From Melanocharis versteri (taxonomy: Eukaryota > Chordata > Aves > Passeriformes > Melanocharitidae): a stretch of 64,000 bases of DNA. Made by a program: the position numbers and the translations under genes. Each line of letters opens with the position of its first letter. Position 1 is the first letter of the stretch. Location: positions 761,254-825,253 of the forward strand of contig VZTG01000478.1 of assembly GCA_013397845.1 (NCBI GenBank), in the 5' to 3' direction. This document shows positions 50,866-62,812 of this stretch, one piece after another. Below the pieces are notes generated by a model. The model did no database searches and was not told the DNA's origin. It worked only from the letters and a program-made list of their open reading frames with translations.

Positions 50866-51258
50866 AATAAGCCTGCAAAGCTGCAGGATATTGAGAAGAG
50901 GAATATTGAATGAAATCCTGGTTTCACTAAAGTCATTGGGAAAATTCCTATTGACTTCCCCAGGGTCAGCTTCACTCTACAGTACAGTCCCTTGTATATT
51001 CTTGCTTGGTGACACCTAAATAAAATGTGCTTTGCTTACAAATCAAAACAATTTTTTTTTAAGCTGTTAGCTCTTTCAGCTCAGCATGGTAGATGAAATA
51101 CAAGCTGTGCTCTTCTCTGCATCTCCTATTATTACCTGTCATAAAGAATCCACAATTAGGGTTTAGCTGGCAATTTTGCTGCTGATACCCAAGGCAGATA
51201 AAAATCCAGATTGTTCTTCCAAATCTGTTTTAGCTCTATGTTACTGATACAACAGCTT

Positions 51259-51275
51259 GTGGTGGTGGTGGTGGT
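51259..51275. repeat. GGT microsatellite
   Basis: Five to six GGT units, visible directly. Confidence 0.9.
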
Positions 51276-52573
51276 GACACAGTAAGCAAATATTCACCTT
51301 CGTCTGCAATGCCACGTAAGAAGCCCAATGAAAAGTGGGATGGACTCCCACCCAATAGAAAATTAATATACTCCACAATGTTGCTGTCATTGAATTTTTG
51401 CAATCTTCCGGTTGGGTTTACCGCAGCAACTATTCCAGTGTACCAGATCTTGGCAGACATTTTTTAATTACTTCAGGGACAGCAGAATCAAATCTTCGAG
51501 AGCTGACACCAGCTCCTGCAGAAACACAGAGGAAGAAGCTGATAAATTAAAGCATTTTTTCAAACAAATGTGACTTTAAAGAACATAAACAAAAGAGTAG
51601 CAGTCAATACCACAGTATTGGCATTTCTTACCTACTAAGGAGGGAGAAGTGGAAGATGAGAGAGAATGAGTAGCAATGAGTAGAGAACAAGATACGATGT
51701 TCTAAGTATGAAGAGGAGCTATTTTTCTTTTGCAGATTGACTAGCAGAGCACAAAACGTCTTGTACCTGACTTAGGATTTTAAGTAAGGCAACTTCTTTT
51801 TATGTTGAAAACTAGTTTTCAAGTTGTATGAAGAATAGACAAATTAGTTGGCCTAAACCTTAATCTCTATAGCTGCGGAACAAAAGCTTGTGGAAGGTGT
51901 AGGAAACCCCTACTTCTTTGAAAGACATTTCTTTTTTGGGAGAAATGCTTTTAACTTGATTTCCGTCCTGTTTGTTGGAACAAAGTTAAGTTAAAATATT
52001 TTCTTTTGCCACAGAACATCAACATCAAGTTAATATTATATAGAGAGTAATTTCACATTGATACACAAAAAAAAAGGAAGAAAAATGACCAATAGGAATT
52101 AAAGCAAATATGTAATGCTTTTAAATTAAAGATGTTACCAAAATAAAGTACTTCCTATGTAATTTATATTTTCTCAAAGGAATGGTTCTCTTAAAATTAT
52201 TTGACCCTAACTGTTCACAGACATTGTTTTTTCTCTTGTTTCTTTTTGCATTACTGTTCAAATAATTTCAAATTGTGATTTATGCTTGTATGGCAGCACA
52301 AAGAGTTGAAGCCAGTGACATCCATTAAAATAGCCTGTGTCATAGATTATGCTGTATTTCCCTCATCCGGAGGCATTTTCCTGTGATCTCTTTTAATTAA
52401 TTTAATTTGAAAAATGTTGTTCTGGAGTTAAAGTACAATGAATAATAGTCATTTGTTTTGGAAACTGAAGAACAAGAAATAACTTCAATCCTTTTTGTTA
52501 ATATACTAATTGCTTTATTTATTTAAATTAAGAAAACTGTATGCCTATGGACATGTTATGAATTCTCAGGACT

Positions 52574-52607
52574 ATGCAGCATTTTATACCATGCAGCATT
52601 TTATCTG
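52574..52607. repeat. 17-base tandem duplication
   Basis: ATGCAGCATTTTAT is repeated at a 17-base spacing, visible directly. Confidence 0.85.
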
Positions 52608-53533
52608 CCCAGCAGCAAAGATTAATAAAATATAATATGTAATTAACGTTTCTTTTCACACACTTTTGTAAATGGAGAGCAAGGAAATTTAAACTAAAAG
52701 GCACTCATTTATTTCCAAATAAGGAAAATCTTATTTAGTGGTTCTCCAGTTAATTGAAGACCTTCATCCTCTTGAAACAAGAGGGGAAGTCAGGGGCATG
52801 GCCTGTCCTCAAGAGGCCGAGTGGTTATTGTGAAGCACCTCACAAGGAAACCTTAAATCCTAAACAATTGGGGACCTTCCTTTTAATGAAGATACTCTCC
52901 TACTGACAGGCTCTGGGCTGAAGCACCACCCTGTCTGTCCATAACCACACAATATTGTGCCTTAGGCTGGCATGACAGCCAAATCCTACTGATTCAGACG
53001 TGGAGTGACAACACTTACTGCTTTCTTCCCTGACGACAAACGGCACTGGAGGGAGGCACAGTGCTGACATGCAACAAGAAGCAGCCTCTGAGAAAGGGCA
53101 TGCTCTAAATCAAATCGGACAAAAAGAAAAGCACAAGGATTATTTCTGGCTTACAAATGGGAAATGTTGTTCTCAGGGAACAACATTATTTAATAGACTC
53201 CAGACTTAATGGGAAGCAAATATTCTGATTCTAATATATACTTAAATATCTTTATGCTGCTCTGGAAACATAGGTGTTATATATGAGCATGTGGTGTAGA
53301 AATTACTTACCTCGTCACAGAAGCACTTCCCCTCATTTTTACATCTGCTAATGGCCCACTACTTTCAGCTGCATATTCCTGATTTATAGTGATATAAGGG
53401 AATAGGAAGCATATCTGGACGATGCTTTCTCTTATTTAACTTTAAATATGATTATGAATTTGGCTTGGTATTTCACTAGCCTCGTAGATTTTAATCTGGT
53501 GAATGTTTTCTGGTTTGGGTTTGGGTTTTTTTT

Positions 53534-53596
53534 NNNNNNNNNNNNNNNNNNNNNNNNNNNNNNNNNNNNNNNNNNNNNNNNNNNNNNNNNNNNNNN
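53534..53596. other. Assembly gap (63 N)
   Basis: Sixty-three Ns preceded by GGGTTTGGGTTTTTTTT and followed by ten G. The flanks suggest an unresolved T/G-rich simple repeat. Confidence 0.99.
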
Positions 53597-53606
53597 GGGG
53601 GGGGGG

Positions 53607-56600
53607 TGTTTATGAATATTAAATAGATAAGGTCACATAAAAATAATTTACCTGTTTTGCACACTAAGGAAGATTTCAGTAAAGTGTTTGTTTAGATTGT
53701 ATACAAGTAACGTCATTTGGTTGACATATTTAAATTACATGAATGCTCAACCAGGGCAATCATATTCTTCTCCATGAAAATTTTCCTTCTAAATCAGTAA
53801 CCAGGAAGAGGAACATAAAATAATTTGAAGCAATGATAAAACGAGTATAATATAAAAAGAACATCTCCTGTGAAAAAAACTGATTTTTTTCCTATATCCT
53901 CCAAATTCCCTATCTTGGTTTGTAACCTGTATCTACAGTGCGTGGAACTGTGATTAAATTATGAATGACAGGACAATCTTCCAGGGGTGATGATTTTCCC
54001 CGAGGCATTATAGCTCTGAGAAATAGCTGACAAATAAAAAGTTGTATCTAGTGTGGTAGGAATTGGTAAATTTAGAAACCTTAATTACTCTGGTGTTAAA
54101 TATGGGTGAGGATGTTTTTATTCATGTCTATTCCTGCAGGGTAGATTTTTGGGTGATAATTCACTGGTCCAGCTCCACCGGATTTAAAATAGAATAATGC
54201 ACGCAATGATTAATGTGAAGCCTATTTAAGTCTGTAAATTACAGAATTTTTTTTTTTTTATGTATGTTGAGTTGCATTTGACCACAATAGCTAGGAACCA
54301 ATTAAAATATGCTTATTTCAATAATATTTTATCTTTTCCTTCCAATTCCCAAATATCACGTAGTAAGCAGAAATCTATGCTGTTATTTCTCAAGTGCTAT
54401 TGGAGGGACATGAGGTAGTATGGCGAGAGGAAAAAAAGTTTTCTGTTTATTATATTGAAGTGGCCTCTCTTTCTTTCTTTCTTCAAAATATTTTTTTCAT
54501 AAAAGCACCTATTTCTGAACTGTCACCATTTTTCATGTAGGCATCTTATAGACATGCTACAATTTACATTATTTTTTAGCTTTAATCTTAAAAATAACTT
54601 CAAGATATTTTTATTAATTATATATACATTTAACATTTAGTTTTCAGAAGGAAAATATTGTTTAGGCGGCATTTCATTTCGATCAAGAGTTAATTTTTGA
54701 GAAAAGTATACAGTTCAAACATGTACAAACTTATTCTTGATACGCTTGGGAGAAAAGTCTCATATTGAATGTACTAAAAGGGAAACATCCTCAAATGGTT
54801 GGTAGGTCATAAAAATAGTTTCCACTTATTTTTTTGATGGTAGTTGAAACAGCTAAAATATGTAAAGCATGATCAGTGACTTCTATGAGTATGGTTTAAA
54901 CTGAGAAAGTTGGGAACAAAGCTGAGGGAAATCACGCTTTCACAAGAGGCAGTCTGTTCAGTCCCAATGGAAGAAGAAATGCAAAAATCAAATGGGAATG
55001 GTCTCCTAGAGATGGCTGAGATGACCTAAGGCAGTGCTATTCCTCCCCTACTGAAGGTCTGGTGGACTCTCTCTCAGTAGCACAGTCCCAGCTCTGAAAG
55101 GAAATGTCAGTCCCGTGAAAATAACCTGCTCCCTTCCAGCAGAGACATGAGACAATCGGTGAAAGTCTTTTACATACACATTTCTTAGGTTACCATTGTC
55201 TTATTTTAAGATGTTTTGATTTTCTCTACACGCACACACAAACCAACCCCCAAAAATTATTATGCATTAATCAGCAGTTTTTAAAGTAGTTTAGTGTAAT
55301 TATTGTATATAATAGACAATGCCAAAAAATGTATTAGGAATACATATTGGGGAATGAGCTTTGAATCAGAAACCAGAACAGCTCTGTGCACACCTTTTCA
55401 AGTTAGAAAGCACCTAGCAGAACTGAAAATACTACTGTAATTCAACCGTTAGAAATTATTACAAAATAAGTCTTTACTATCAGCTAGAACTCACTGTTCT
55501 GCTGCTTGGGAAGGTATGGGATCTTTTTGATTGCTCAACTACAGTAATTGCTGCCAGATGGATGCAATTTTAAGATCATTATTTGTAATCCTTCTCGTGC
55601 CCTCAGTACTTTATCTTGAAACAATTGCAATTAATATGTTCCTCAGCAGTTTTTTGCTGAGGTACATTCTTTTCTTGCTCACCCAGGATAAAACACTACT
55701 AAATTAATCATTGAACAATTTAGCTAAGGAATATAGCTTTATTGATGTGCTGTTGTTTTCAACATTTAATTAGAAGGAGTTGGGGAGCTGATTAGGAGTA
55801 CAGTTTGATAGCACAGATCATTAATGCAAACCAAAGCACACTGTCGTGTCTCACCATGTGCAGAGTACTTATCTGAGTAAGCAGAGCTCTCCTGAAGTGA
55901 AACATGTCAGTACTTAGCTGAAGGGAGGTTTTGTCTATGAGACCTGGTATGGTTTTCAATATGCGTGAACTGATCTGACCAAAACACATGGGAACCAAAT
56001 GCACCAAGGGCAACCAGCAGCCCAGAGATATGGGCTCTAGGGATGGTTGTTTCAGGTACACTTGCTTTTCAGAGCTGTAAGGCCAGAATTCTAATTTATA
56101 ATATTATATCTGTAGCATATACTCTTACAAAGTGCAGATGTGATTGTATCAAGTGAAAGAAAGAGCCAGGGTAACTATGGCTTCTTCCTGCCGTTAACAT
56201 TGGCCATTTCTGCATAAGCCCCTAATGTCCTGATGGGACTGGACAACTTTCCCAGCCAGACAGCAGGTCTGCTGCTGCTAAACTGTCAGCAATCTACAGA
56301 TATTATTGGCCAAAAATAATCTGAGCTTTATAGATGGATGTAACAGGACTTTAGTCTAGCAATATGCCCTCTGTTTTTTCAGCTGTAAAAATTATTTTTA
56401 AATGTTGACCGATGAATAGCCATAACACAGTGATACCAAATTAGACTTACATTTCATTCAGTTGTAAGATTTCTACCAACTAGACAAGGAATTGAGTCAG
56501 ACTACAGATCTTCCCTAAAATCATGTGTTACAGTAACTAACAATTTTCTGGGTATAGTCCAAGAAAAACCATGAATTCCACGCATGTTGACAAATCACTC

Positions 56601-57983
56601 TTTCAACTCTGTGCCCTCTGAGCTTACTATTTTGGACTCTTTCTTCACTTTCTTCATAAAGTGTGTTTCTAATAAAAATTATTATTACAGTTTGGCAGAG
56701 GAAAGGGGATGATGGAGGCATGTACAGTTCAAGGAAATTTTTTTGTTAACCATTATTTCTTATTTTTGCCTAACACTGAAAGAATGTGAATAATTAAACT
56801 TTAGTCCCAAATACTTTCATTTTTATTTTAGACTGCTAATGATTTTTTTTTTCTGTACTCTACCTTGGGCACAAAAATTTAACAATTGTTTTGCAAAGAA
56901 CAATGACGCAAAACAAAACCTCATTTTGAATCTTCTCAAGTAACAGCTCAGATATCCCATGGTCAAGGACTTTTTTCAACACAATGTATCTCATCACTAG
57001 AAAAATATTACTCAGTGGGAGATAAATTCTGATCTAATTAAAAGAGCTGACGAAGGAAAAAACCACACTCCTTATTTAACAGAAAATCTATCCTGAGATG
57101 CTTCAGGCTAGGGCTCTTAACAGGATTCCCAACAGCTGTTATCTCTTTCATGACTCATCCAAAAAGTATGAGCGGGCAACAGCTGGAGCTTGGACTCTGC
57201 CTTTTTCTGCAGTGTATTGGATGCCAGAAATGGGAGCAGATACTGGTCCTGAGGTTCTCGAGTGGTAGTTTCTGAGTTGGCACTATTCCTGATCACTGTA
57301 GCAGCACAAATTCCTCTCATGCATGAGTTATGTAGTCTGTCAGGCCACTTAACATGTGCAGGTCTGTTCTAGCCCTCATTCAGGCTGTGCTCCCATTTAG
57401 GCAAATGTGAGCTTTGGGAATCTACATGATGGAAGCTGTAACGACCCTGATTCAGCAAAGCCCTTCAGTGCATATTTAGCTGTACATGTGTTAGACTCAC
57501 CCTCATTCAGAAAAGTGTTATTCATAAGGTGAATTCTGAACTCATTTGAATGCTGTATTGTACGAGGGCTGATATTCCTAAGACACCTTCTAACCTCACT
57601 ACTTGAAAGTGCTGCAGGATTCTAAAATACAATGGCAGATCTACGATATGCTGAGGTGTTAGCTAGACACCAGTTTCACAGCATTTTAGGTTTGAGAACG
57701 CTTTATTACAGCCTTCATTGCAGGCAAATATTTTGACTGCATTCAGATCAGAAGAGTTTAATTCAATCTTGATTTAACGCTCTTCTGTGGAATACGAAAA
57801 TTACCCCAAAAAGGGAAGGCCAGAGAGGGAAAAATGGCAGAATGTCAGACAGCTTATGTAAGTCACGCAATTCAAAGCGCAAGTTAATTTACTATCCTGA
57901 AGAGACTGTTTACACATTCTGTTTACATAGGGAGACAGTAATGATGTTATCTCACTTTTGCTTTGTTTTGAACATCCAAGGTT
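53607..57983. other. Intergenic DNA, no gene recognised
   Basis: AT-rich, with no transposable element, RNA gene or exon recognised. Open frames are under 90 codons and without motifs. Confidence 0.5.
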
Positions 57984-58112
57984 AATCACAGAATGGCAGA
58001 ATAGTCTGAATTGGAAGGGACCCACAAGTCCAACTCTCAAGTGAATGGCCCATGCAGGGATCTAACCTGCAACCTTGGTGTTATTAGCACCATGCTCTAA
58101 CCAAGTGAGATA
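57984..58112 (-). mobile_element. tRNA-Ile-derived SINE with CR1 tail (TguSINE1-like)
   Basis: On the minus strand a head resembling tRNA-Ile(AAT) runs from about 58112: ACTTGGTTAGAGC (box A region), the anticodon loop CTAATAA (58081-58087 on the plus strand) and box B GGTTAGATCCC (58057-58067). It then changes into a CR1 3' end with GGGTCCCTTCCAATTC and finishes ATTCTGCCATTCTGTGATT at 57984. This is the layout of TguSINE1, a passerine SINE thought to be moved by CR1. It is not a functional tRNA gene: the 5' acceptor stem has eroded and box B has a C-to-A change. Confidence 0.88.
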
Positions 58113-61100
58113 ATAAAACAAAATAGGGTAACAAATTATTTGGATTAAAGATTTATGTTCCTTTTTTATTTCAGATCAGCATTCCCAAACAGCAGAGTAA
58201 ATTGGTGGAGTCTCTTGCCAGCAGTGATGACATGAATGCTGTTTGAAAACTACTCAGTTTGTTGAAGAGGACAAGATGAAAATGAGATGTGTTCAGAAGA
58301 TGTCAGTGAGACACTCACGGCATAGCTAGGAACTGTATCTGGAACTTTTGTATGCTCGCACCTAGTACGGTAGTGCATTTCTGAAAAGTGCAATTTCTTC
58401 ATGGTTGTAGACAGGTTTCAGAAATGGTCTGAACAAAATGTTCACTGTCTTGGTAGATTTAATAATTATTGAGTACAGTAAAAGAAGGCTGTCCATGGCA
58501 ATGGCTTTTTTCTTTGCAGAGCTGCTATACACTGATCCTCTACAGCTGATCACGCCGATCCTCTCTAACACCTCTCCATGGCTTCACAACTTCAGGAGTG
58601 CAGCTATGAGATGTATATAGAGCTGTGGAATAACCTTCTGCAACTGCACAAAGTAAGAGTGAGAATGAAACTATGCGCCAAGTACTTTTAGATTATGTCA
58701 TCAGATTCTTTTGTGTGTGCTATAAGCCAATGCCTTAATGCTTGATCGAAGAAAAACAATTGTGACCTAACAAGCTTAACAGTCACTTCAGTGACACAGA
58801 TCCTAGCTTTACTGGGCCTGAACTACTAATTCAGCAGAAATGTTGCCTGAGTATCGAACTTTGAACAGAGAAAATCAATGACACTCCCTTATCTTCTCCT
58901 GTATGAGATTTACATGGGACTTGCTTCCCATTTTAGAACACCAGCACATACAAATTTAGAGTATGAACAAACAAAGGAGTAAAATTTACTAAGAGTTGAA
59001 TCTGCACAAAAAAAAAATTAAATAAAGAAAAAAAAGAAAAAATGCTCTAAAGGCTGTTTTGCACATATTTCTACAGATAGGATGCAACTGATACAGCTGG
59101 TTTTAGAATGAAAACAATAGGCAACTCTTCGTAGAACCCAAGGAAGTATGCCACCCCAATCACTTAGAAGCTGTTTGTCAGAGTACTGGTTTTCCTTGGT
59201 TTTGCTTCAGTCAAATTAATTGAAGTGATCCAGGTGGCAAAACAGTGTAAAGAAATGGAATCTGCAAAGTAAGTTGAAAGCATAAAGTACTTGTGAAAAA
59301 AGAGGATTTGCAAGCTGTCCTTGAGGCTGAATTTTTCCATTTCCCAGAAAATGACCTGGTAGAAGTAATTTAGTCTATGTCAAATATTCCAAGATAGCAC
59401 TACTGATACGCCTTGGTACTGACTAGAAAATAAATCCATAAGGTAAAATAATAATCCAGCTTCCAAGATCATTCAAAGTTATGTTTATTTGTCCAAAACT
59501 GCTACCTTATACTGACATATTAGTTAACACCAATATTTAGGGAGTATCTCCCCTCTTGGACTGCACCAACTTGTTTCTCATCCTCTAAGCAGCCACAGAA
59601 TGGTGTACAGTTTAAATTTTATTCACAGTTTCCTAGGCTGAATTGGATTCAATGGCCTGAGTTCTGATTTAATACTATAGGCCCAGTTCTTATTCATAAT
59701 AAAAGTCATTACAGTATTGCTTTAGAGACACATGGAATTAGGAAATCAATAAACTGAACCACTTGAACAGAGTGTATTCAGCTATGAATACATGCTCAAA
59801 AGTGTTACATAAAGCTGGTAATTTCCAATGGAGAGGCTATAACCTTCTTAGGGTCTCTTGGTCATCAGATACATGTAAAAGGGACTAAGAACAAGTGAAT
59901 CTTTGTGCTCTGATTTCTACTTCTTCATTGTCAGTACTATGTCATCCAACTACCCTTCATCCTGCTGTGTGACTAGAATTTTTTTTTTGTCATGAACCAT
60001 TTTTAATCCAATGACAAAAAAGAGAGAAAAAAAGTTTTCCTTCAAAGTCAAGAAGAATGAGATTGACGTCTTTTGTTCATGAATCCAACAGTATAAATTA
60101 AAAGATCCAAAGCCCTCATGACTCTAATTAATTTTACTTTGGAGATGGGATTTTAGTATTTAACTTTCTGCAGTCATAATGAAAACTTGCCTGAACATTG
60201 AATGATTTTTTTCCTTTTTTTTTCCTTCCATCATAATCTTTTTTGTTATTGGAATCACAAACACAGGAAACATTTCAAAACCAGCCAGTTGAGACAGCAA
60301 GCAGTTAAATAACTTAATGTTGCAAAGATTTAAGCATGAAATGCTGAAATGTATGCATGAATAGCCCCATGTGTAAAGTTTAAAGCCTAGATCAGCACAT
60401 AATAATGATGCAGCACCATAGTACAAATAAACACAAGTTACGTGGACAAAGACTGTATGTTTTCATTTTAAAAAGGTAGCGATTAGAACTTTACATTTCC
60501 TTCCTGTCTTTATTTGAAAGGGTGCAAAAGAGAGATAACTCACACAGCTCCTCCTGAGCAGTCTTATTAGCTCTGGTTGAGGTCTTGCTTAGCTCTTCAC
60601 CTCTTCGTAGCCTGCTGATTAGAAAGCAGGCACCCAGGGCACTTCCTCTCCTGCTGTTGGACTCCAGTTTTACATCTGTTTTATTAACTGTTGCATGAAG
60701 TGATCTCCATCTAGGGCACACTTTTCACAAGGTCTCTTTCCCCCTATCTTTCTGACAGCTTATTATGACTAAAGTGGAAGTGTTACATAAAACAAGCTGT
60801 TTATGGAAATCTTATTTCTGTCACATGAGCTCTATTCCGATGTGACAGGCTCTCTATCTGGCTGCAAAAATTAAATATATTAATTGTATCTGCCATTATG
60901 CAATTTCACTCCTATCACCACTGGATTTTATAGACCTGGTAAAATGTACTCTGAGCAGTAAAATCACTGCACCTTAGCACACTTCAGCGTTTATAACAAT
61001 CTGACATAATAAGGATACTGTCATTGCAGAAACACCTTCCTACACCCATGTGGGTACTTGAAAATCTGTGCTTTCTCCATCCTCCTACATAAATATAGTA

Positions 61101-62189
61101 GCTTAGGAACTTTTATGCTGTGCCTTGATTTTTAATGATAAGAGATGTCAGGTACCATTTAAAACATAAGAGATGAAAAAGGGCAATTCAGCTTTAACTA
61201 TAACACAGCCTTCCTCTGTGAAGTGCGAAAAGTGTGAGAAAATATGAAACAGAAAAAGTCTTAAACTAGAATGCATTAAGATCCTGTCTTAGGACCTCTT
61301 ACCCTTACTCTTGGATACTAAAAAACGTAAGCATGGTAAGGTGCCAGACTTTGGTGCCAGTCCAACTCCACTCACTCCAATTAAGTATTGAAGATTTCTA
61401 CAAATGAGAACTAAACTCTGGCCTGCAATGGTGGATCCAATCTTCTCAAGTGTATATAATACCTATTCTCAAAACACAAGAAAGGTTGTGAAGTCTGAAG
61501 AAAAATATTCAGTCCGAAGAAAAATATTCAAGAAAAATTGCGCCATAAAGTACTGGACAAGTCTAGACTGCCATTCTGGATTTTGGCATCTGAGTGTAGG
61601 ATTTATATACAGGTTAAGAACTGCAGATTTTTTGATGAAAGGAAAGATTCCACATGAGTTTTTGTTAGAATAAAAAAAGTAGTATGTGTCTAGAGGAAAT
61701 AATTATATACTGCAGGGTGTCAATAGTTTTGAAACCTGCTATAGATTTGAGAGATATAATTGTCTATGTAGTTCTTCTGCCCTCTTGTTAAGGTGAATAT
61801 CTAAATTTTGGTGATCCATATTTAGGAAAGCCAAGGTGCTAGATTGAGTGTCTGAGTGTTACCGTGTTGTGCAACACATCTGGATTGTAAAACTGTAGTT
61901 AGAGTGGCAAAGCGTTCTCTGTATCTCAGGCACAGTAATAAAGATTGGTACCAAGCAATCCAGCGTGGCTCAAGTAGCAGCCCTGAATCACTTGTTCTGT
62001 TTTGCTTTATTGCTTATTTGCTTTGGGACTGACACAGTTCTGGCCAATGCCAGTGACAGGAATGGCTACACAAATTGCCTATTTTGGCAGCAGGGTTCTG
62101 CAGAAGACCAGAGTTTTGCAGTGGTGAGACACAGCATACTCCAGCCCTTTTACTAATACAAGAGGAAGACGGGCTTCCTCCTGAATTTG
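58113..62189. other. Upstream flank of TMEM196, no gene recognised
   Basis: AT-rich DNA between the SINE and the CpG island. No element or exon is identified. An A-rich run lies at about 59006-59041 and a 19-base duplication at 61492-61529. The signal-peptide-like frame at 61965-62156 begins with GTG and has no upstream in-frame ATG. Confidence 0.5.
61492..61529. repeat. 19-base tandem duplication
   Basis: AGTCTGAAGAAAAATATTC is followed directly by a copy differing at one base (AGTCCGAAG...), visible directly. Confidence 0.9.
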
Positions 62190-62368
62190 ACAGCAGCACC
62201 TGAGAGGGGGGAGGCCTGCGGACCCCCCCAGAGAAGGGTCACCTCTCTGCTCCGCCTGCGGCTGGCATCGGCTGCCGCGTCCCGCCGCCAGCCCGGCCGG
62301 CGCGGGACGGCGGAGGTGTGCGAGCGACGTGCCGGGAGCACCGCGAAGGTGCCGTGCCTTGTGGCCCT

Positions 62369-62428
62369 GGGGCGGGGCTGCCGTACGCCCTGCCCGTGCA
62401 TTGGGTCTGGATTCATACATAAATATAG
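62369..62428 (+). promoter_or_regulatory. TMEM196: Predicted TMEM196 core promoter
   Basis: Three classical elements in normal order: a perfect Sp1-type GC box GGGGCGGGGC (62369-62378), an inverted CCAAT box ATTGG (62400-62404), and a TATA-like CATAAATATAG (62418-62428). Usual TATA spacing would put transcription start near 62448-62458, about 300 bases before the coding ATG. A CRE-like TGAGGTCA (one base off TGACGTCA) lies downstream at 62522-62529. The start site is inferred, not observed. Confidence 0.5.
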
Positions 62429-62450
62429 CCGGGCTGGGCTCGCCACACTC

Positions 62451-62474
62451 CCCTACCCCCCGCCCCCCAGCCCA
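62451..62474. promoter_or_regulatory. C-rich quadruplex-type tract at predicted start site
   Basis: Runs of 4, 6, 6 and 3 C separated by TA, G and AG. The complementary strand therefore has four G tracts with 1-2 base loops, a G-quadruplex consensus. It overlaps the start site predicted from the TATA-like box. Confidence 0.6.
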
Positions 62475-62617
62475 GGAAGAGAAGGGGGAGAGAAACAAGA
62501 AGCGGGGGGAAAAAATCCCGGTGAGGTCATTCCAATGAGAGCGCAGGAGGCGAGCGGACAAGGTCGACTTCACCGGCGGAGGCGCAGCCCTTAGGAGCGC
62601 GGAGCCGCGCACCCACC

Positions 62618-62618
62618 N
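62618..62618. other. Ambiguous base (single N)
   Basis: One N within the 5' leader, directly before an upstream ATG (62619-62621). It does not alter that ATG or the coding exon. Confidence 0.99.
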
Positions 62619-62744
62619 ATGCGCCGCTCCGCCCCGGCTGCCGGCGAAGGAAGAAAAGTTTGGGGGCGACTTAGGGCCGCGGGAGCGCCCGAGGAGGAGG
62701 AGGAGGATGCGCGGTTTCCCCGGCTGATCGGGAAGGAAGGATGA
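62619..62744 (+). promoter_or_regulatory. Upstream ORF 1 in TMEM196 leader
   Basis: ATG at 62619, 41 codons, TGA at 62742-62744. The product would be Arg/Gly/Ala-rich with a run of five Glu from a GAG repeat (62691-62705). Its stop overlaps the next upstream ATG in an ATGA arrangement at 62741. It lies in the leader only if transcription starts upstream of it, as the promoter prediction suggests. A regulatory role is inference. Confidence 0.4.
62707..62727 (+). promoter_or_regulatory. Upstream ORF 2 (six codons)
   Basis: ATG at 62707 followed by five sense codons and TGA at 62725-62727, nested out of frame inside upstream ORF 1. Confidence 0.35.
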
Positions 62745-62812
62745 CCGAGGGAGGATGTGCACCAGCAGCCAGATCATCGGGAGCCTCCTGGTGCTCTCCG
62801 TGCTGGAGATAG
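62741..62812 (+). promoter_or_regulatory. Upstream ORF 3 overlapping the TMEM196 start
   Basis: ATG at 62741 with A at -3 and A at +4, 23 codons, TAG at 62810-62812. It is out of frame and overlaps the coding ATG at 62755, so ribosomes that start here cannot readily use the main start. An overlapping uORF of this type usually lowers translation of the main protein; here that is inference. Confidence 0.4.

Larger units (their letters stand above)
49401..53533. other. Intergenic DNA, no gene recognised
   Basis: AT-rich with no gene or transposable element seen. It contains a T/G-rich tract at 50794-50865, a GGT repeat at 51259-51275, a TTAATTAATTTAATTT homeodomain-like string at about 52392-52408, and a 17-base duplication at 52574-52607. 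Confidence 0.5.

Noticed and set aside
50572..51019. Hydrophobic plus-strand frames and a Lys/Thr-rich minus-strand frame
   Set aside because: They cross the T/G-rich low-complexity tract at 50794-50865.
58057..58087. A possible tRNA-Ile gene
   Set aside because: Box B and the anticodon loop are present, but the acceptor stem is eroded and the sequence runs into a CR1 tail, so it is a SINE head.
61965..62156. 63-codon frame with a strong signal-peptide-like start
   Set aside because: It begins with GTG, not ATG. The frame is closed by a TAG at 61896 with no ATG between, and no acceptor-like tract was noticed just upstream.
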